This document shows, one piece after another, positions 42,333 through 50,991 of a stretch of DNA of 64,000 bases. This DNA is from FEN-1139 sp964396375 (GTDB taxonomy: Bacteria; Myxococcota_A; Polyangia; Polyangiales; Polyangiaceae). Within the stretch, counting starts at the first letter, position 1. Every line of letters begins with the position of its first letter. The DNA is taken from positions 42,886 to 106,885 of the forward strand of contig CAYNEY010000016.1 of assembly GCA_964396375.1 (NCBI GenBank), in the 5' to 3' direction. Under the pieces are notes generated by a model, which did no database searches, had not been told where the DNA came from, and saw only the letters and a program-made list of their open reading frames with translations. The translations under genes were made by a program, and so were the position numbers.

Positions 42333-42854
42333 ATGACCATTTCACTCAACACCCATCACGCCACCATCACCAATGAAGAACTCCTCACCTGGCTCGCCGA
42401 GAAGAGCGGCGGCATCCAGGACGAGATGCGAAACTCGATGGATATCTCCAACCATCGCGCGGACGTGAAGCTCAGGCTAAGTCAGCTCAAGGCCGATCTG
42501 GTCGGTGCAAATACCGAGGGCAAATGGGAGCGGCTCGCCGACGACATGGCGAAATATGCTGACACATTGGGCGACGACCCCGAGTACGCGGAGATCGCAA
42601 CGAAGCTCAATCGCATGGCGGAAGCCACTGATGATCGACTCGCCAAAGACAAGGAACCGAGCGAAAAGGCACGGCAGAGCTGGATTGACTCCCTGCAGGC
42701 CTTCACCGACCGGATGGGAACTCAGGATCAGATGACGTTGATCCGCATCCAGGATCTGAACAGTCGGAATGGCCAGTTGTCCCAGCTCACCTCCAACCTG
42801 ATCAGCGCCGCGAATCAAAGCGTGATGTCGGTGGTCAACAACATCAAGGCGTGA
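42333..42854 (+). CDS. Possible type III secretion tip/filament-like protein
   Basis: The ATG at 42333 has GAGGGA upstream. The 173-residue, all-helical product ends in a heptad-rich segment (IRIQDLNSRNGQLSQLTSNL...QSVMSVVNNIKA), which resembles the C-terminal coiled coil of EspA/SseB-type needle-tip or filament proteins. It has no signal peptide, as expected for a type III substrate. It is followed within nine bases by a putative translocator gene. The assignment rests on architecture and neighbours rather than a firm motif, so an unrelated helical secreted protein remains possible. Confidence 0.45.
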   Translation: MTISLNTHHATITNEELLTWLAEKSGGIQDEMRNSMDISNHRADVKLRLSQLKADLVGANTEGKWERLADDMAKYADTLGDDPEYAEIATKLNRMAEATDDRLAKDKEPSEKARQSWIDSLQAFTDRMGTQDQMTLIRIQDLNSRNGQLSQLTSNLISAANQSVMSVVNNIKA

Positions 42855-42862
42855 GGGCAACC

Positions 42863-43675
42863 ATGACACACATCAGCGTCGTTTCCCCAAGGTTCTTGGC
42901 TGAGCTTCCAGAAGCCACCCCCGAACCGGAGTGTGAGCAGAACAGAGCGGCTAGCTCCGCCGACGGCAGCGCCTCCGATCCCGAAACCCTGCTGCTCTTC
43001 CTCGAGGCGCGCGGTGCGGCCGTCGAGCGGAACGTGGGGCAGCAGAACGTCAGTGTTGCGGATGCGCGCAAGGCCAAGGCCAGAAAGGAAGCCAAGAAGG
43101 CGCGCAAGCGGGCCGAGCAGGCTCGCGAGAAGGGGGGCTTCTGGGGAAAGATCAGCAACGTGATGAAGGGTGACGTGGCCACCGTGGCAGGAGCGGTGGC
43201 GTCTGCTTCTGCCATCGCTGCCACGGGTGGTGCCGCCACACCCCTGATCCTCGCGTCTGCGGCGGCTGCAAGTCGGATTGGTGCCAAGGTGGCGGAGCAT
43301 GTCGAGGCCAGCCCATGGATCTCTCTCGCCTTGTCTGGGGCGGGAGCCGCGGCGGGAGCTCTCGCTGGAGACGTCAGCGCCCTTTCTGGCACGCTCGGCA
43401 CGGTAGGAACGCTCGCCCAGGCGACCGAGGGTGCGGCCATCGCGGCAGGCGGGATCGCCACTGGGGCCGAGGGATACTACCAGAGTCAGGCGACGAACTC
43501 CGACGCCGACCAGCTGCGCGCGGAGGGATCTGGTGAGGAGGCTCAAGCGACGATCGAGCGGGAAGTCGAGGCGCAGGCTCGCGTCGTGAAGCGTGAGCGC
43601 GAAGTCTTCGTCATCACCAGCGCGATCAAGGATCAGAAGCAGAAGTCGAACGAAGCCATCTTGGCGAAAGGATGA
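42863..43675 (+). CDS. Putative type III secretion large translocator (SctE/YopB-like)
   Basis: The ATG at 42863 is preferred (GAGGG upstream); a GTG at 42851 overlaps the previous stop. Residues ~70-95 are a Lys/Ala coiled coil ending AREKGGFWGKISNVMKG. Two hydrophobic hairpin-like stretches follow (VAGAVASASAIAATGGA; LALSGAGAAAGALAGDV) and then a long helical tail. This order, coiled coil, GFWGK(I/L) and paired membrane segments, is typical of SctE translocators that form the host-membrane pore. No chaperone or apparatus gene is seen beside it. Confidence 0.55.
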   Translation: MTHISVVSPRFLAELPEATPEPECEQNRAASSADGSASDPETLLLFLEARGAAVERNVGQQNVSVADARKAKARKEAKKARKRAEQAREKGGFWGKISNVMKGDVATVAGAVASASAIAATGGAATPLILASAAAASRIGAKVAEHVEASPWISLALSGAGAAAGALAGDVSALSGTLGTVGTLAQATEGAAIAAGGIATGAEGYYQSQATNSDADQLRAEGSGEEAQATIEREVEAQARVVKREREVFVITSAIKDQKQKSNEAILAKG

Positions 43676-43683
43676 GATAGCCC

Positions 43684-44310
43684 ATGATCATCGAGAGCAA
43701 TCTGCGAGAGCCCTTCGTTGGGTCACCTGATACGGACGCAGGGGATCCTGATCCATCACTGACCGAACACGGTTGGCCAGCCGTGAGCGACCCTTCGCTT
43801 TCACCAGAGGCGCAGCTCATGCAGCTCTTGGTCGAGACCGATGCCTACGAAGCCGAGCAAGCGGATCGCGAGCGCGCCTCCGCGCGTGAGCGTCGCCATC
43901 AGGCACTCACAAAACAGATCGGCGAACTACACGACGCGGCACGTGACATCATGACCGGCGCCTTCGCCTCGATGGCGCTGTCCGTGGCCGGGGGCGCATG
44001 TCAGCTCAACGGCGTGAGCCAACAGCTGGATGGTGAGGCCGCCTTCGCGAAGACGTCTGAGACCTGGGGGAGGATGCTCAGTGACTGTGCCGATCCCGTG
44101 CAGGCGCTGGTCGGCACCGCCCCTGCGAAGCACCACGAGGCAGATGCAACCAAGGCGGCGGACCAGAAGGATGCGGCGAAGACCAGGGAAGAGGAGGCTT
44201 CGTCACGGAAGAACCGAGTGCTTTCCCACACGGACCGGGTGATGGAGCTGATAGGAGAGCTGATGGCGGCTGAGGCGCGGAGCAGGGAGGCCATCCTGGC
44301 CGATGGCTGA
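43684..44310 (+). CDS. Putative type III secretion small translocator-like protein
   Basis: The 208-residue product has an unstructured N terminus, a charged coiled coil (~58-85), one hydrophobic segment (MTGAFASMALSVAGGACQLNG) and a second coiled coil ending SREAILADG, which echoes the SNEAILAKG end of the preceding protein. One membrane segment between coiled coils is the plan of SctB/YopD-type translocators. It starts eight bases after the previous gene. The call depends on that neighbour. Confidence 0.5.
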   Translation: MIIESNLREPFVGSPDTDAGDPDPSLTEHGWPAVSDPSLSPEAQLMQLLVETDAYEAEQADRERASARERRHQALTKQIGELHDAARDIMTGAFASMALSVAGGACQLNGVSQQLDGEAAFAKTSETWGRMLSDCADPVQALVGTAPAKHHEADATKAADQKDAAKTREEEASSRKNRVLSHTDRVMELIGELMAAEARSREAILADG

Positions 44311-44429
44311 TTGACCCGTGCCGGGTTACCGGCCCCGTGTACCTGAACGGTAGGTCAGGGAGCTGGTCCTCTCGGAACCCCTCTTTCGCCGACAGATCAG
44401 CCGATCGTCGCGTTGCTGGGGAAAGGGGC

Positions 44430-44457
44430 TTGCGCTGCTCGGGGGCTGAGCTACTTT
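44430..44457 (+). promoter_or_regulatory. Candidate promoter of rplU-rpmA
   Basis: TTGCGC (44430-44435), 16 bases, then TACTTT (44452-44457), 16 bases before the ATG. The leader would be only about 10 bases. No L21 leader structure is evident in the short space; 44,311-44,429 shows no gene. Confidence 0.4.
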
Positions 44458-44473
44458 TCGCGACCCCTTTCCC

Positions 44474-44785
44474 ATGGCAACCGCAATTATTCGTGCAGGA
44501 GCACGGCAGTACCGCGTCGCCCCCGGCGACGTCATTCAAGTCGACAAACTGGCGGGAGACCCCGGTGCGTCGATCGTGTTCTCTGAGGTCCTGGCCGTTG
44601 GCGCAGAGTCCCTCACGTTCGGTGAGCCTCTGGTCAAGGGCGCAAAGGTGACGGGCAAAATCGTCTCCCAGGATCTGGGAGACAAGCTCATCGTCTTCAA
44701 GTTCAAGCGGCGCAAGAAGCACCGCCGGAAGAATGGACATCGTCAGAAGTACACCTCTGTCGAGATCACAGGTATCGAGGGCTGA
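44474..44785 (+). CDS. rplU: 50S ribosomal protein L21
   Basis: The 103-residue product matches L21 throughout: ATAIIRAGARQYRVAPGDVI at the start, FSEVLAVG in the middle and KFKRRKKHRRKNGHRQKYT near the end, with the family's basic RNA-binding loop. L21 binds 23S rRNA domain VI. It is followed after three bases by rpmA, the normal bacterial order. It marks this as core chromosome. Confidence 0.97.
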   Translation: MATAIIRAGARQYRVAPGDVIQVDKLAGDPGASIVFSEVLAVGAESLTFGEPLVKGAKVTGKIVSQDLGDKLIVFKFKRRKKHRRKNGHRQKYTSVEITGIEG

Positions 44786-44788
44786 GCG

Positions 44789-45058
44789 ATGGCACACAAA
44801 AAAGGTGGCGGTTCCAGTCGAAACGGTCGTGGGTCTAACGCTCAGTACCGTGGCGTGAAGGTTTATGGCGGTCAGTTCGTGACTGCTGGGAGCATCCTGG
44901 TTCGGCAAGTGGGTGAAACGATCCATGCCGGTCGGGGAGTGGGTCTCGGCAAGGACTACTCGCTGTTCGCCTTGGTGGATGGTGTGGTCGAGTACGGTTA
45001 CGCGAGCCGGACCAAGAAGAAGGTCTCGGTGGTCGCCGAAGCCAAGCAGGCCAGCTGA
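44789..45058 (+). CDS. rpmA: 50S ribosomal protein L27
   Basis: The 89-residue product begins MAHKKGGGSSRNGRGS, the conserved L27 N terminus that reaches the peptidyl transferase centre, without a Firmicutes-type cleavable extension. LGVKVYGGQ-like (RGVKVYGGQFVTAGSI) and QVGETIHAG segments are typical. The stop overlaps the apparent CTG start of the next gene. It is co-transcribed with rplU. An obg gene often follows in other bacteria but is absent here. Confidence 0.97.
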   Translation: MAHKKGGGSSRNGRGSNAQYRGVKVYGGQFVTAGSILVRQVGETIHAGRGVGLGKDYSLFALVDGVVEYGYASRTKKKVSVVAEAKQAS

Positions 45059-45891
45059 GTACCAAGCTTGTCGTCACCGATCTGGATGGGACACTGCTGG
45101 ATCCCAACGGTCGGGTTCACCCGAAGGATGCGGAGGCGCTGGCGCGGATCCGCGAACGAGGTGCGATCGTCACCATCTGCACCGGACGGATGTACTCCGG
45201 GACCCGGGCGATCGCGCGGCAGATTGGGGTCGAAGGCCCGTTGGCTTGCGTGGACGGCTGCCACATCGTCGACGGGCGGACCGAGCGGAGTTTGTGCGTC
45301 CATTCGTTGGAGATGAAAGATCTCGAGCGTTTGCGGGGGGCGTTGGCCAAAGACAGCCTCGCGAGTTTCGTATTCTCAGCCGACACAATCCTCCACGATC
45401 AGCGCGGAGCCCCCTATCTTGGTTACCTCAGCACCTGGTCTGAGCAGATGCAGAGTGTCTCTGATCTGCTCGATCCCTCGGTGATCCGCCAGCTGCCTGA
45501 GGTGGTGGCGGTGGTGGCGGTAGGTGAGCAGGCAGCCGTCGAGGCTGTTCTTGCATCGTTTGCTGAGCAGCCGGGGGAGATCCAGATCACCAGCTTCGCC
45601 TTGAGGCAACCGGAGCTGAGCGGACGCCATGCGTTGATCGCTCGTCTCGCAGGTATTGACAAAGGAACCGCAACCCGATTCTTGGCGCGCTACCACGGGG
45701 TCGAACTCAGTGACGTTATTGTCGTGGGTGACTGGGTCAACGATCTTCCCATGTTCAAGGTGGCGGGACGAAGCTTCGTGATGGGACAGGCTCCTCCTGA
45801 CGTGAAAAGACTCGCGAGCGATCAGCTTCGCGCCAATGTGTGGAGCGGCGGTGGATTGCGTGAGGCCGCCCGTCGGACCGGTCTCCTCTAG
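45055..45891 (+). CDS. HAD-superfamily (Cof-type) phosphatase, apparent CTG start
   Basis: The HAD motif I strand KLVVTDLDGTLLD lies immediately after the rpmA stop, but there is no in-frame ATG, GTG or TTG before it; the first candidate is a CTG at 45055 overlapping the rpmA stop (CTGA). Motif II is CTGRMYSG, followed by a cap domain, then VIVVGDWVNDLPMF as motif IV. This fits the Cof/type IIB subfamily of sugar or cofactor phosphatases. Starting at the first ATG (45190) would delete the catalytic Asp pair, so CTG initiation or a sequence error must be assumed. Length 278 residues. Confidence 0.75.
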   Translation: MSTKLVVTDLDGTLLDPNGRVHPKDAEALARIRERGAIVTICTGRMYSGTRAIARQIGVEGPLACVDGCHIVDGRTERSLCVHSLEMKDLERLRGALAKDSLASFVFSADTILHDQRGAPYLGYLSTWSEQMQSVSDLLDPSVIRQLPEVVAVVAVGEQAAVEAVLASFAEQPGEIQITSFALRQPELSGRHALIARLAGIDKGTATRFLARYHGVELSDVIVVGDWVNDLPMFKVAGRSFVMGQAPPDVKRLASDQLRANVWSGGGLREAARRTGLL

Positions 45892-45929
45892 GGGTTGCGC
45901 CTTTGTGGAGCTTCTGGTGAGCTTCGGCC

Positions 45930-48038
45930 GTGGCAGAAATCCTCGTCCTACCCCCTCATCTGGCGAGTCAGATCGCGGCTGGTGAGGTTGTCGAGCGCCC
46001 CGCGTCGGCGGTCAAGGAGCTGGTCGAGAATGCGCTCGATGCTGGGGCGACACGGGTCGATATCGAGTGCCGAGGCGGTGGGGTGAGCCTTGTGTCGGTG
46101 CGCGACGACGGCACGGGAATGAGCGAAGGAGAGGTCTGGTTGGCTCTGGAGCGGCACGCCACCAGCAAGCTGCGTGAGATTTCCGATCTGGAGCGGCTTG
46201 GGAGCTTCGGTTTTCGCGGAGAGGCACTGCCGAGCATCGCCGCGGTGAGCCGCGTTCGGATCCTCTCTCGCGCCCGAGACGCTGAGAGTGGGGTTGCGGT
46301 CGAACTCGAAGGTGGGCAGCCGAAAGGCTCGACGCCGCTCAGCATGCCGGTTGGCACGACCGTCGAGGTGCGCGACCTGTTCTTCAATGTGCCGGCGCGA
46401 CGTAAGTTCTTGCGGAGCACGGGGACCGAGTCTTCACACGTGACCCAGGTGGTGGAGGCGGCGGCACTGTCGCGTCCCCTGGTTACCTTCACACTGACGC
46501 GTGACGGGCGTTTGGTGCGAGAATTTCTGCGAGCCCCCGATCGCGCGGGTCGTGTGGCACAGCTCTTCTGTGACGAGCCGCTGACTCGACTGGTGGGGGA
46601 GCGCGGCCCGCTCGTGCTCGAGGCCTTTTTGCTCGGGGCTGAGCGCGCCCGGCCGGGCGCGGCCGGGTTGTGGTTGTTCGTCAACGGTCGGGTGATCCGC
46701 GATCGGATGCTGGCGGCTACCATCGCCCAGGCCCACAAAAACCAGATCCCTTCGGGCCACTACCCGCGTGGGGTTGTCTACCTCGAGCTGCCGACCGGGC
46801 TGGTTGACGTCAACACCCATCCCCAGAAGACGGAGGTGCGCTTCGCCGATCCGCGGAGCGTGGCTGATGCCGTCTATGCCATCCTCTCGCCGAAGCTCCT
46901 GCCGTTCGCGGAGCAGTCGAGCGCCCGCCATGCTGGGTCAAATCTGGCAGTGTCGCCTCGCTTTGACAGAAAGCGTCCACCCTCGCCAGCTGATCGAGCC
47001 GTCCCCGAGGTGTGGCGGACAGAGCCTCGCGCCCTTGCTTCAAAGACCAGTCCTGCGATGGCTGACGCAGGCGGGCCCGACGGTGTGGGTGCAGCCAGTG
47101 ACGGCGCGGGTTGGCCCTCGGAGACTCGGGGCCCGGATAACGTGGGTGCCGCAGATGCGATAGGCTCTACAGAGAACCAGGGTGCGACGAGCAGCGACGT
47201 CAGCTTTCCATCTCCGACCGGTGACGCACATACTGGGGGTGAGGCAGGTGACCCAAGTCCTGGGGACCAGGCGGGAGCGACCAACGCGCCAAGTGTGTTG
47301 AGCGACTCCACGGATGGATGGTCCTTTGTGTCCATGAGTCGCACCGAGGCGTATCCGAAGTCCACAGCACTCAAGGTGGCGGAGACGTCCGACGGCATCT
47401 TGGAGCGCGCCAATGACACTGAGGGACGCGGGGTGCGCACTCGTCGCTCACGCGAGGCAAGCTTCGGCGGGCTCCGCTTCTTGGTGCAAGTGCGTCTTAC
47501 CTATCTGGTTTGCGAGGGGGCCGACGGGCTTTACCTGATCGATCAGCATGCGGCCTCTGAGCGTGTGGCATTTCACCGCCTGCTCGCCCAGCACCGCTCT
47601 CGCTCGGTGAGTTCTCAGGTCCTCTTGTTTCCTGCGATGGTCGAGCTGACCCCCGCTCAGACCGAATTGATCGAGCGTCGCCAAGCGGATTTCACGGCTC
47701 TCGGCATGGAGGTCCGGGTCCGTGATCGGCAGCGTGTTAGTATCCACGCGATTCCGAAGCTTCTGCTTGCAGCCAGCCCAGAGCGCCTGCTCCATGATCT
47801 GCTCGGCGAGCTTTCGACCAGCAATGAGCGCGGTTTCTCGCTCGCTATCGAGCGAGCGTTGGCGCTCTTCGCTTGTCATGGAGCGCTCCGCGCCGGAGAA
47901 GTGGTACTTCCAGCGCAGGCTACCGCGCTGCTCCGAGCATTGTCGGAGGTTGACTTTTCGGCTCCGTGCACCCATGGCCGACCGATTGTGGCGACCATGA
48001 GCTTTGCCGAACTCGAGCGCAAGGTGGGGCGGCGATGA
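45930..48038 (+). CDS. mutL: DNA mismatch repair protein MutL
   Basis: The 702-residue product has the GHKL ATPase N domain: AGEVVERPASAVKELVENALDAGA, DDGTGM, RHATSK and GFRGEALPSI. A long low-complexity linker (~350-500) precedes the dimerisation domain. There, DQHAASERVAF is the first part of the nuclease metal site, but the expected Glu four residues later is His, while the late CTHGRPI resembles the CPHGRP motif. The nicking activity may therefore be altered. It couples MutS recognition to strand processing. miaA overlaps its stop by ATGA. Confidence 0.95.
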   Translation: MAEILVLPPHLASQIAAGEVVERPASAVKELVENALDAGATRVDIECRGGGVSLVSVRDDGTGMSEGEVWLALERHATSKLREISDLERLGSFGFRGEALPSIAAVSRVRILSRARDAESGVAVELEGGQPKGSTPLSMPVGTTVEVRDLFFNVPARRKFLRSTGTESSHVTQVVEAAALSRPLVTFTLTRDGRLVREFLRAPDRAGRVAQLFCDEPLTRLVGERGPLVLEAFLLGAERARPGAAGLWLFVNGRVIRDRMLAATIAQAHKNQIPSGHYPRGVVYLELPTGLVDVNTHPQKTEVRFADPRSVADAVYAILSPKLLPFAEQSSARHAGSNLAVSPRFDRKRPPSPADRAVPEVWRTEPRALASKTSPAMADAGGPDGVGAASDGAGWPSETRGPDNVGAADAIGSTENQGATSSDVSFPSPTGDAHTGGEAGDPSPGDQAGATNAPSVLSDSTDGWSFVSMSRTEAYPKSTALKVAETSDGILERANDTEGRGVRTRRSREASFGGLRFLVQVRLTYLVCEGADGLYLIDQHAASERVAFHRLLAQHRSRSVSSQVLLFPAMVELTPAQTELIERRQADFTALGMEVRVRDRQRVSIHAIPKLLLAASPERLLHDLLGELSTSNERGFSLAIERALALFACHGALRAGEVVLPAQATALLRALSEVDFSAPCTHGRPIVATMSFAELERKVGRR

Positions 48039-48970
48039 GCGACCTGGGCCAGGCGGTGCGGCCGTTGCTGGTGGTGGTTGGTCCCACCGCCTCCGGCAAG
48101 ACCGAGCTCGCCATCCGGCTCGCAGAGACACTCGCAGGCGAGATTGTGAGTGCCGACAGCGTGCAGGTCTACCGGTACTTCGACATCGGTACCGGGAAGC
48201 CCAGTGCCGAGGAGCTCGCGCGCGCAGCGCATCACCTGATCGACATCGCCGAGCCCGAGGAGGGGCTTGACGCGGCCACCTGGGCTGAGCGAGCCGTTCG
48301 GCTCATCGACGAGCTGTGGAGCGTTGGCAAAACGCCGATCGTTTGCGGTGGGAGCTTCTTGTGGGTTCGAGCCTTGCTTTTTGGACTCGCCCCCGCTCCA
48401 CCCCGCGACTCCGCGGTCCGCGAGCGCCACCTTCGGTTGGTCGAGGTCGAGGGTCGAGCGGCGCTCCATGCTCGTCTCGCGGCTGTGGATCCAGAGAGCG
48501 CGGCCAGACTCGCGCCGAATGACACGGTGCGGGTGAGCCGTGCGCTCGAGGTTTACGAGCTCTGCCAGGTCCCGCTTGGCACCTTCCACGCGCAGCATCG
48601 CTTCAGCACTCCACGCTATCGGTTCCAGCTGATTGCCGTCCGTCGCGCCCGCGAAGACCTCGATCGGCGGATCACCGAGCGTGCTCGGAAGATGATGGCG
48701 TCGGGGTGGATCGATGAGGTTCGGGCGCTCCGAGCCCGGGGTTATGGTGCGACACGTCCGATGGGTTCGGTCGGTTACCGCCAGATCATCGAGGCGCTCG
48801 AGCGCACCCCTCAGAAGCTCGATGACGCTGCCGTGCTGGAGGCGGTGGTGCGTGCCACCCGAGTGTTTGCGCGCCGGCAACGCACCTGGCTCCGCGATCA
48901 ACCACAGTGTTTCGTCGATCCCGATTCCCCGCGTGAGCTTGACGCGGTGCGTGCGCTGGTGGACCGTTGA
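48035..48970 (+). CDS. miaA: tRNA dimethylallyltransferase
   Basis: The start at 48035 (MSDLGQAVRP) overlaps the mutL stop; the upstream extension of the frame is discarded. P-loop VVVGPTASGKTELA, SADSVQVYRYFDIGTGKPS and a GGSFLW(V) segment are family hallmarks, and the C-terminal ARRQRTWLR is the tRNA-contacting helix. The 311-residue length is normal. It transfers dimethylallyl to A37 of tRNAs reading UNN codons. A mutL-miaA pair is common. Confidence 0.95.
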   Translation: MSDLGQAVRPLLVVVGPTASGKTELAIRLAETLAGEIVSADSVQVYRYFDIGTGKPSAEELARAAHHLIDIAEPEEGLDAATWAERAVRLIDELWSVGKTPIVCGGSFLWVRALLFGLAPAPPRDSAVRERHLRLVEVEGRAALHARLAAVDPESAARLAPNDTVRVSRALEVYELCQVPLGTFHAQHRFSTPRYRFQLIAVRRAREDLDRRITERARKMMASGWIDEVRALRARGYGATRPMGSVGYRQIIEALERTPQKLDDAAVLEAVVRATRVFARRQRTWLRDQPQCFVDPDSPRELDAVRALVDR

Positions 48971-48978
48971 GTGGCGGT

Positions 48979-50364
48979 TCAGCTCGAATCTCGTCGTCCA
49001 AGCCCGAGTGAAGCATCGAGAAGCTCGAGGAAGGTGGTCGGTCGGAATCCGCGCGCAGCGTGGAGGACTACCCACACATCGCTCGGTGTGGAGGAGATGC
49101 GGGCGGTCGTCTCGGCCGTGAGCACGTCCGTGGCGGCGAGGTTCGGCGCGGCAGAGACGGTCGTGGTTTGGCTCTGCTCGGCCGACGCGACAGAAGGTGC
49201 CGAAGACGCCATGGCTGCGGAGTCTTCGGCCTCGGCGGTGCTGGCCGGTTCGCTCGAACGACTGGGTGGTGTCGAGCCCCACCCGGAGTCAAGATCCTTT
49301 TCGCCGAGCGAGGGAACTCGAGCCGGGGTCGTGTCGGTGTCCGGAGCTGGGGTAGCGAGTGGCTCCTCAGGGGATCCAACCACGGTCGATTGAAGAGCAG
49401 GGGCGCTCTCCTCCCGGAGATCCGTCGCCGTGTCCGGAGCTAGCTCTTGAGCCGCGTCCACCAGGGTTGGTACCGTCTCACGCGGCGGACCATCGATCAG
49501 CGGCTCGACGGGCGGGGTAAGCTGGTTGACCGCACTCGGCACGAACTCGAGTTCTTCGGGACTGCTGTCCCGTGGTCGCGAGGATGGCGGCAACTCCGCA
49601 AGTTCCAGGCTTGGCCCCGTCCCCTCCTCGAGTTCGATGATGTCCCCAAGCTGCTCGGAGGTGGGGGTCTCCGGGTGGCTGCGCTGTGGGCGGAACTCCT
49701 CCGGCGGGACGTTGACGGCGTTGTACTGGGCGCCACTCTCAGGCGGCGGTGTGTGCAGCGTGGCCTCGTCTGCGTACGATTCTGCTGCCGACGAGAGCGC
49801 TGCATCCAGCGAATCAGCGCTCTCGTCCGGCTCGCGCCGTGCTCGGTGTCCCGAATCCGGTGCCGCATCCGACTCATCGGCGGGCGGGGTCGACCCACTC
49901 TGGTCGGTGGTGCTTGGTGTCGCCGCCACAGGTGGAACAGTCGCGCGCTCGTCTTCAGCGAGCTCCGACTCCAACTCCTCCTCTTCGGTGAGCAGCTGAA
50001 GATGCTCACCACTTGATTCCGAGGAGGCAGCCGGAGCTGGTTGACTGCGGGTGACGAGCGGTAACGGGGGTTCGGAGAGCGGCTCAGACTCATCCGGCTC
50101 TCGAGTGGTAGCGGGCGCCAAGCTCCGGGGAGTGACGAGGGGCAAGGGCTCAGACGCCAGCTCCGCTGGAGGCTCCTCCGAGGAGAGCACGCCGGGAACG
50201 ACCAGGGGTAGCTCCTCTTCGAGCAGCGAAGGACTCGCGACAACCACCTTGGGCGCGGCCGGAACTCTAGCGTAGCCGAGACCCACACTCACGCGCGGGC
50301 GTCCACGATTGTGCTCGACGCGAGCCAACAGCATCTCCAACCGACTTACCTGCTCCGTGTTCAC
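48979..50364 (-). CDS. Pro/Glu/Ser-rich low-complexity protein, unknown
   Basis: The 461-residue product has a short ordered N terminus (MNTEQVSRLEMLLARVEHNRG) and C terminus (VWVVLHAARGFRPTTFLELLDASLG). Between them lie ~380 residues of acidic Pro/Ser/Glu/Thr-rich sequence, expected to be disordered. No motif or signal peptide is seen. Its ATG overlaps the stop of the upstream gene (50361-50936), so the two products are probably partners. It could be a scaffold linking two binding ends. Confidence 0.6.
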   Translation of the reverse strand: MNTEQVSRLEMLLARVEHNRGRPRVSVGLGYARVPAAPKVVVASPSLLEEELPLVVPGVLSSEEPPAELASEPLPLVTPRSLAPATTREPDESEPLSEPPLPLVTRSQPAPAASSESSGEHLQLLTEEEELESELAEDERATVPPVAATPSTTDQSGSTPPADESDAAPDSGHRARREPDESADSLDAALSSAAESYADEATLHTPPPESGAQYNAVNVPPEEFRPQRSHPETPTSEQLGDIIELEEGTGPSLELAELPPSSRPRDSSPEELEFVPSAVNQLTPPVEPLIDGPPRETVPTLVDAAQELAPDTATDLREESAPALQSTVVGSPEEPLATPAPDTDTTPARVPSLGEKDLDSGWGSTPPSRSSEPASTAEAEDSAAMASSAPSVASAEQSQTTTVSAAPNLAATDVLTAETTARISSTPSDVWVVLHAARGFRPTTFLELLDASLGLGRRDSS

Positions 50365-50936
50365 GAAACGACACCCTTCTTAGCTGTGACAGCATGCAGG
50401 CGCACCAAGATCTCTGCGAACGATACCCCGTCTCGTAGCCAAGTATCGATGCTCTCCGAGGTTTCGCGTGCGGCACACAGAAAACGTACCCGGGCGGATT
50501 CCCGGGCGATCCTTCGTACGGCCACGTCCCTCGAGAGTGCGCGCTGCAGCACCCCCTCGAACAGCGCCGTCATGGCGAGTTCGAGCCCCGGGTGGGCAGG
50601 CAGCCCGTCGATGGCCAAGACAAGCCCGTGGCCCCAGCGTTCGATGCTGAGATTGCCGAGCCCCATCAACGCGAGTTCCCCTCCCAAGTGCTCGACGAAG
50701 AGCTCGACGCTTGCAAGCTCGAGCCGTTCCCCCAATCGTTCGAGGATACGGCGCGCCACCTCGACACCGACGTCGAACCCGAATGCCTTGATCGAGTCTG
50801 GCGCGCTCGCATCGAGCAGCTTGAGCCAGGGCTCAAGCGGTAGGAGCACCCTACTCCCTGAGCCAAGCAGGGTGAGGGTCCCGCGTTCGAGATCGATGCG
50901 CAGCGAACCGGTCGGATCGAATTGGGGCTCGGTCAT
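50361..50936 (-). CDS. Unknown alpha/beta protein coupled to the low-complexity gene
   Basis: The start at 50936 (MTEPQFDPTGSLRIDLERG) gives 191 residues; the longer frame to 51092 would run into the divergent gene. A central helix (VEVARRILERLGERLELAS) and hydrophobic strands (GHGLVLAIDGLPAH) suggest a compact ligand- or protein-binding fold, loosely like V4R-type domains, but I cannot name the family. The stop and the next start overlap (ATGA). Confidence 0.5.
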   Translation of the reverse strand: MTEPQFDPTGSLRIDLERGTLTLLGSGSRVLLPLEPWLKLLDASAPDSIKAFGFDVGVEVARRILERLGERLELASVELFVEHLGGELALMGLGNLSIERWGHGLVLAIDGLPAHPGLELAMTALFEGVLQRALSRDVAVRRIARESARVRFLCAARETSESIDTWLRDGVSFAEILVRLHAVTAKKGVVS

Positions 50937-50991
50937 GGGCTTTCTCGATGGGGCCGAGACGTCCCGGCCATGGCAGTATAGGGTTCTTGTG

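Noticed and set aside
44311..44473. Ribosomal protein leader or riboswitch before rplU
   Set aside because: The promoter candidate leaves a leader of only about ten bases, so no structured leader fits.
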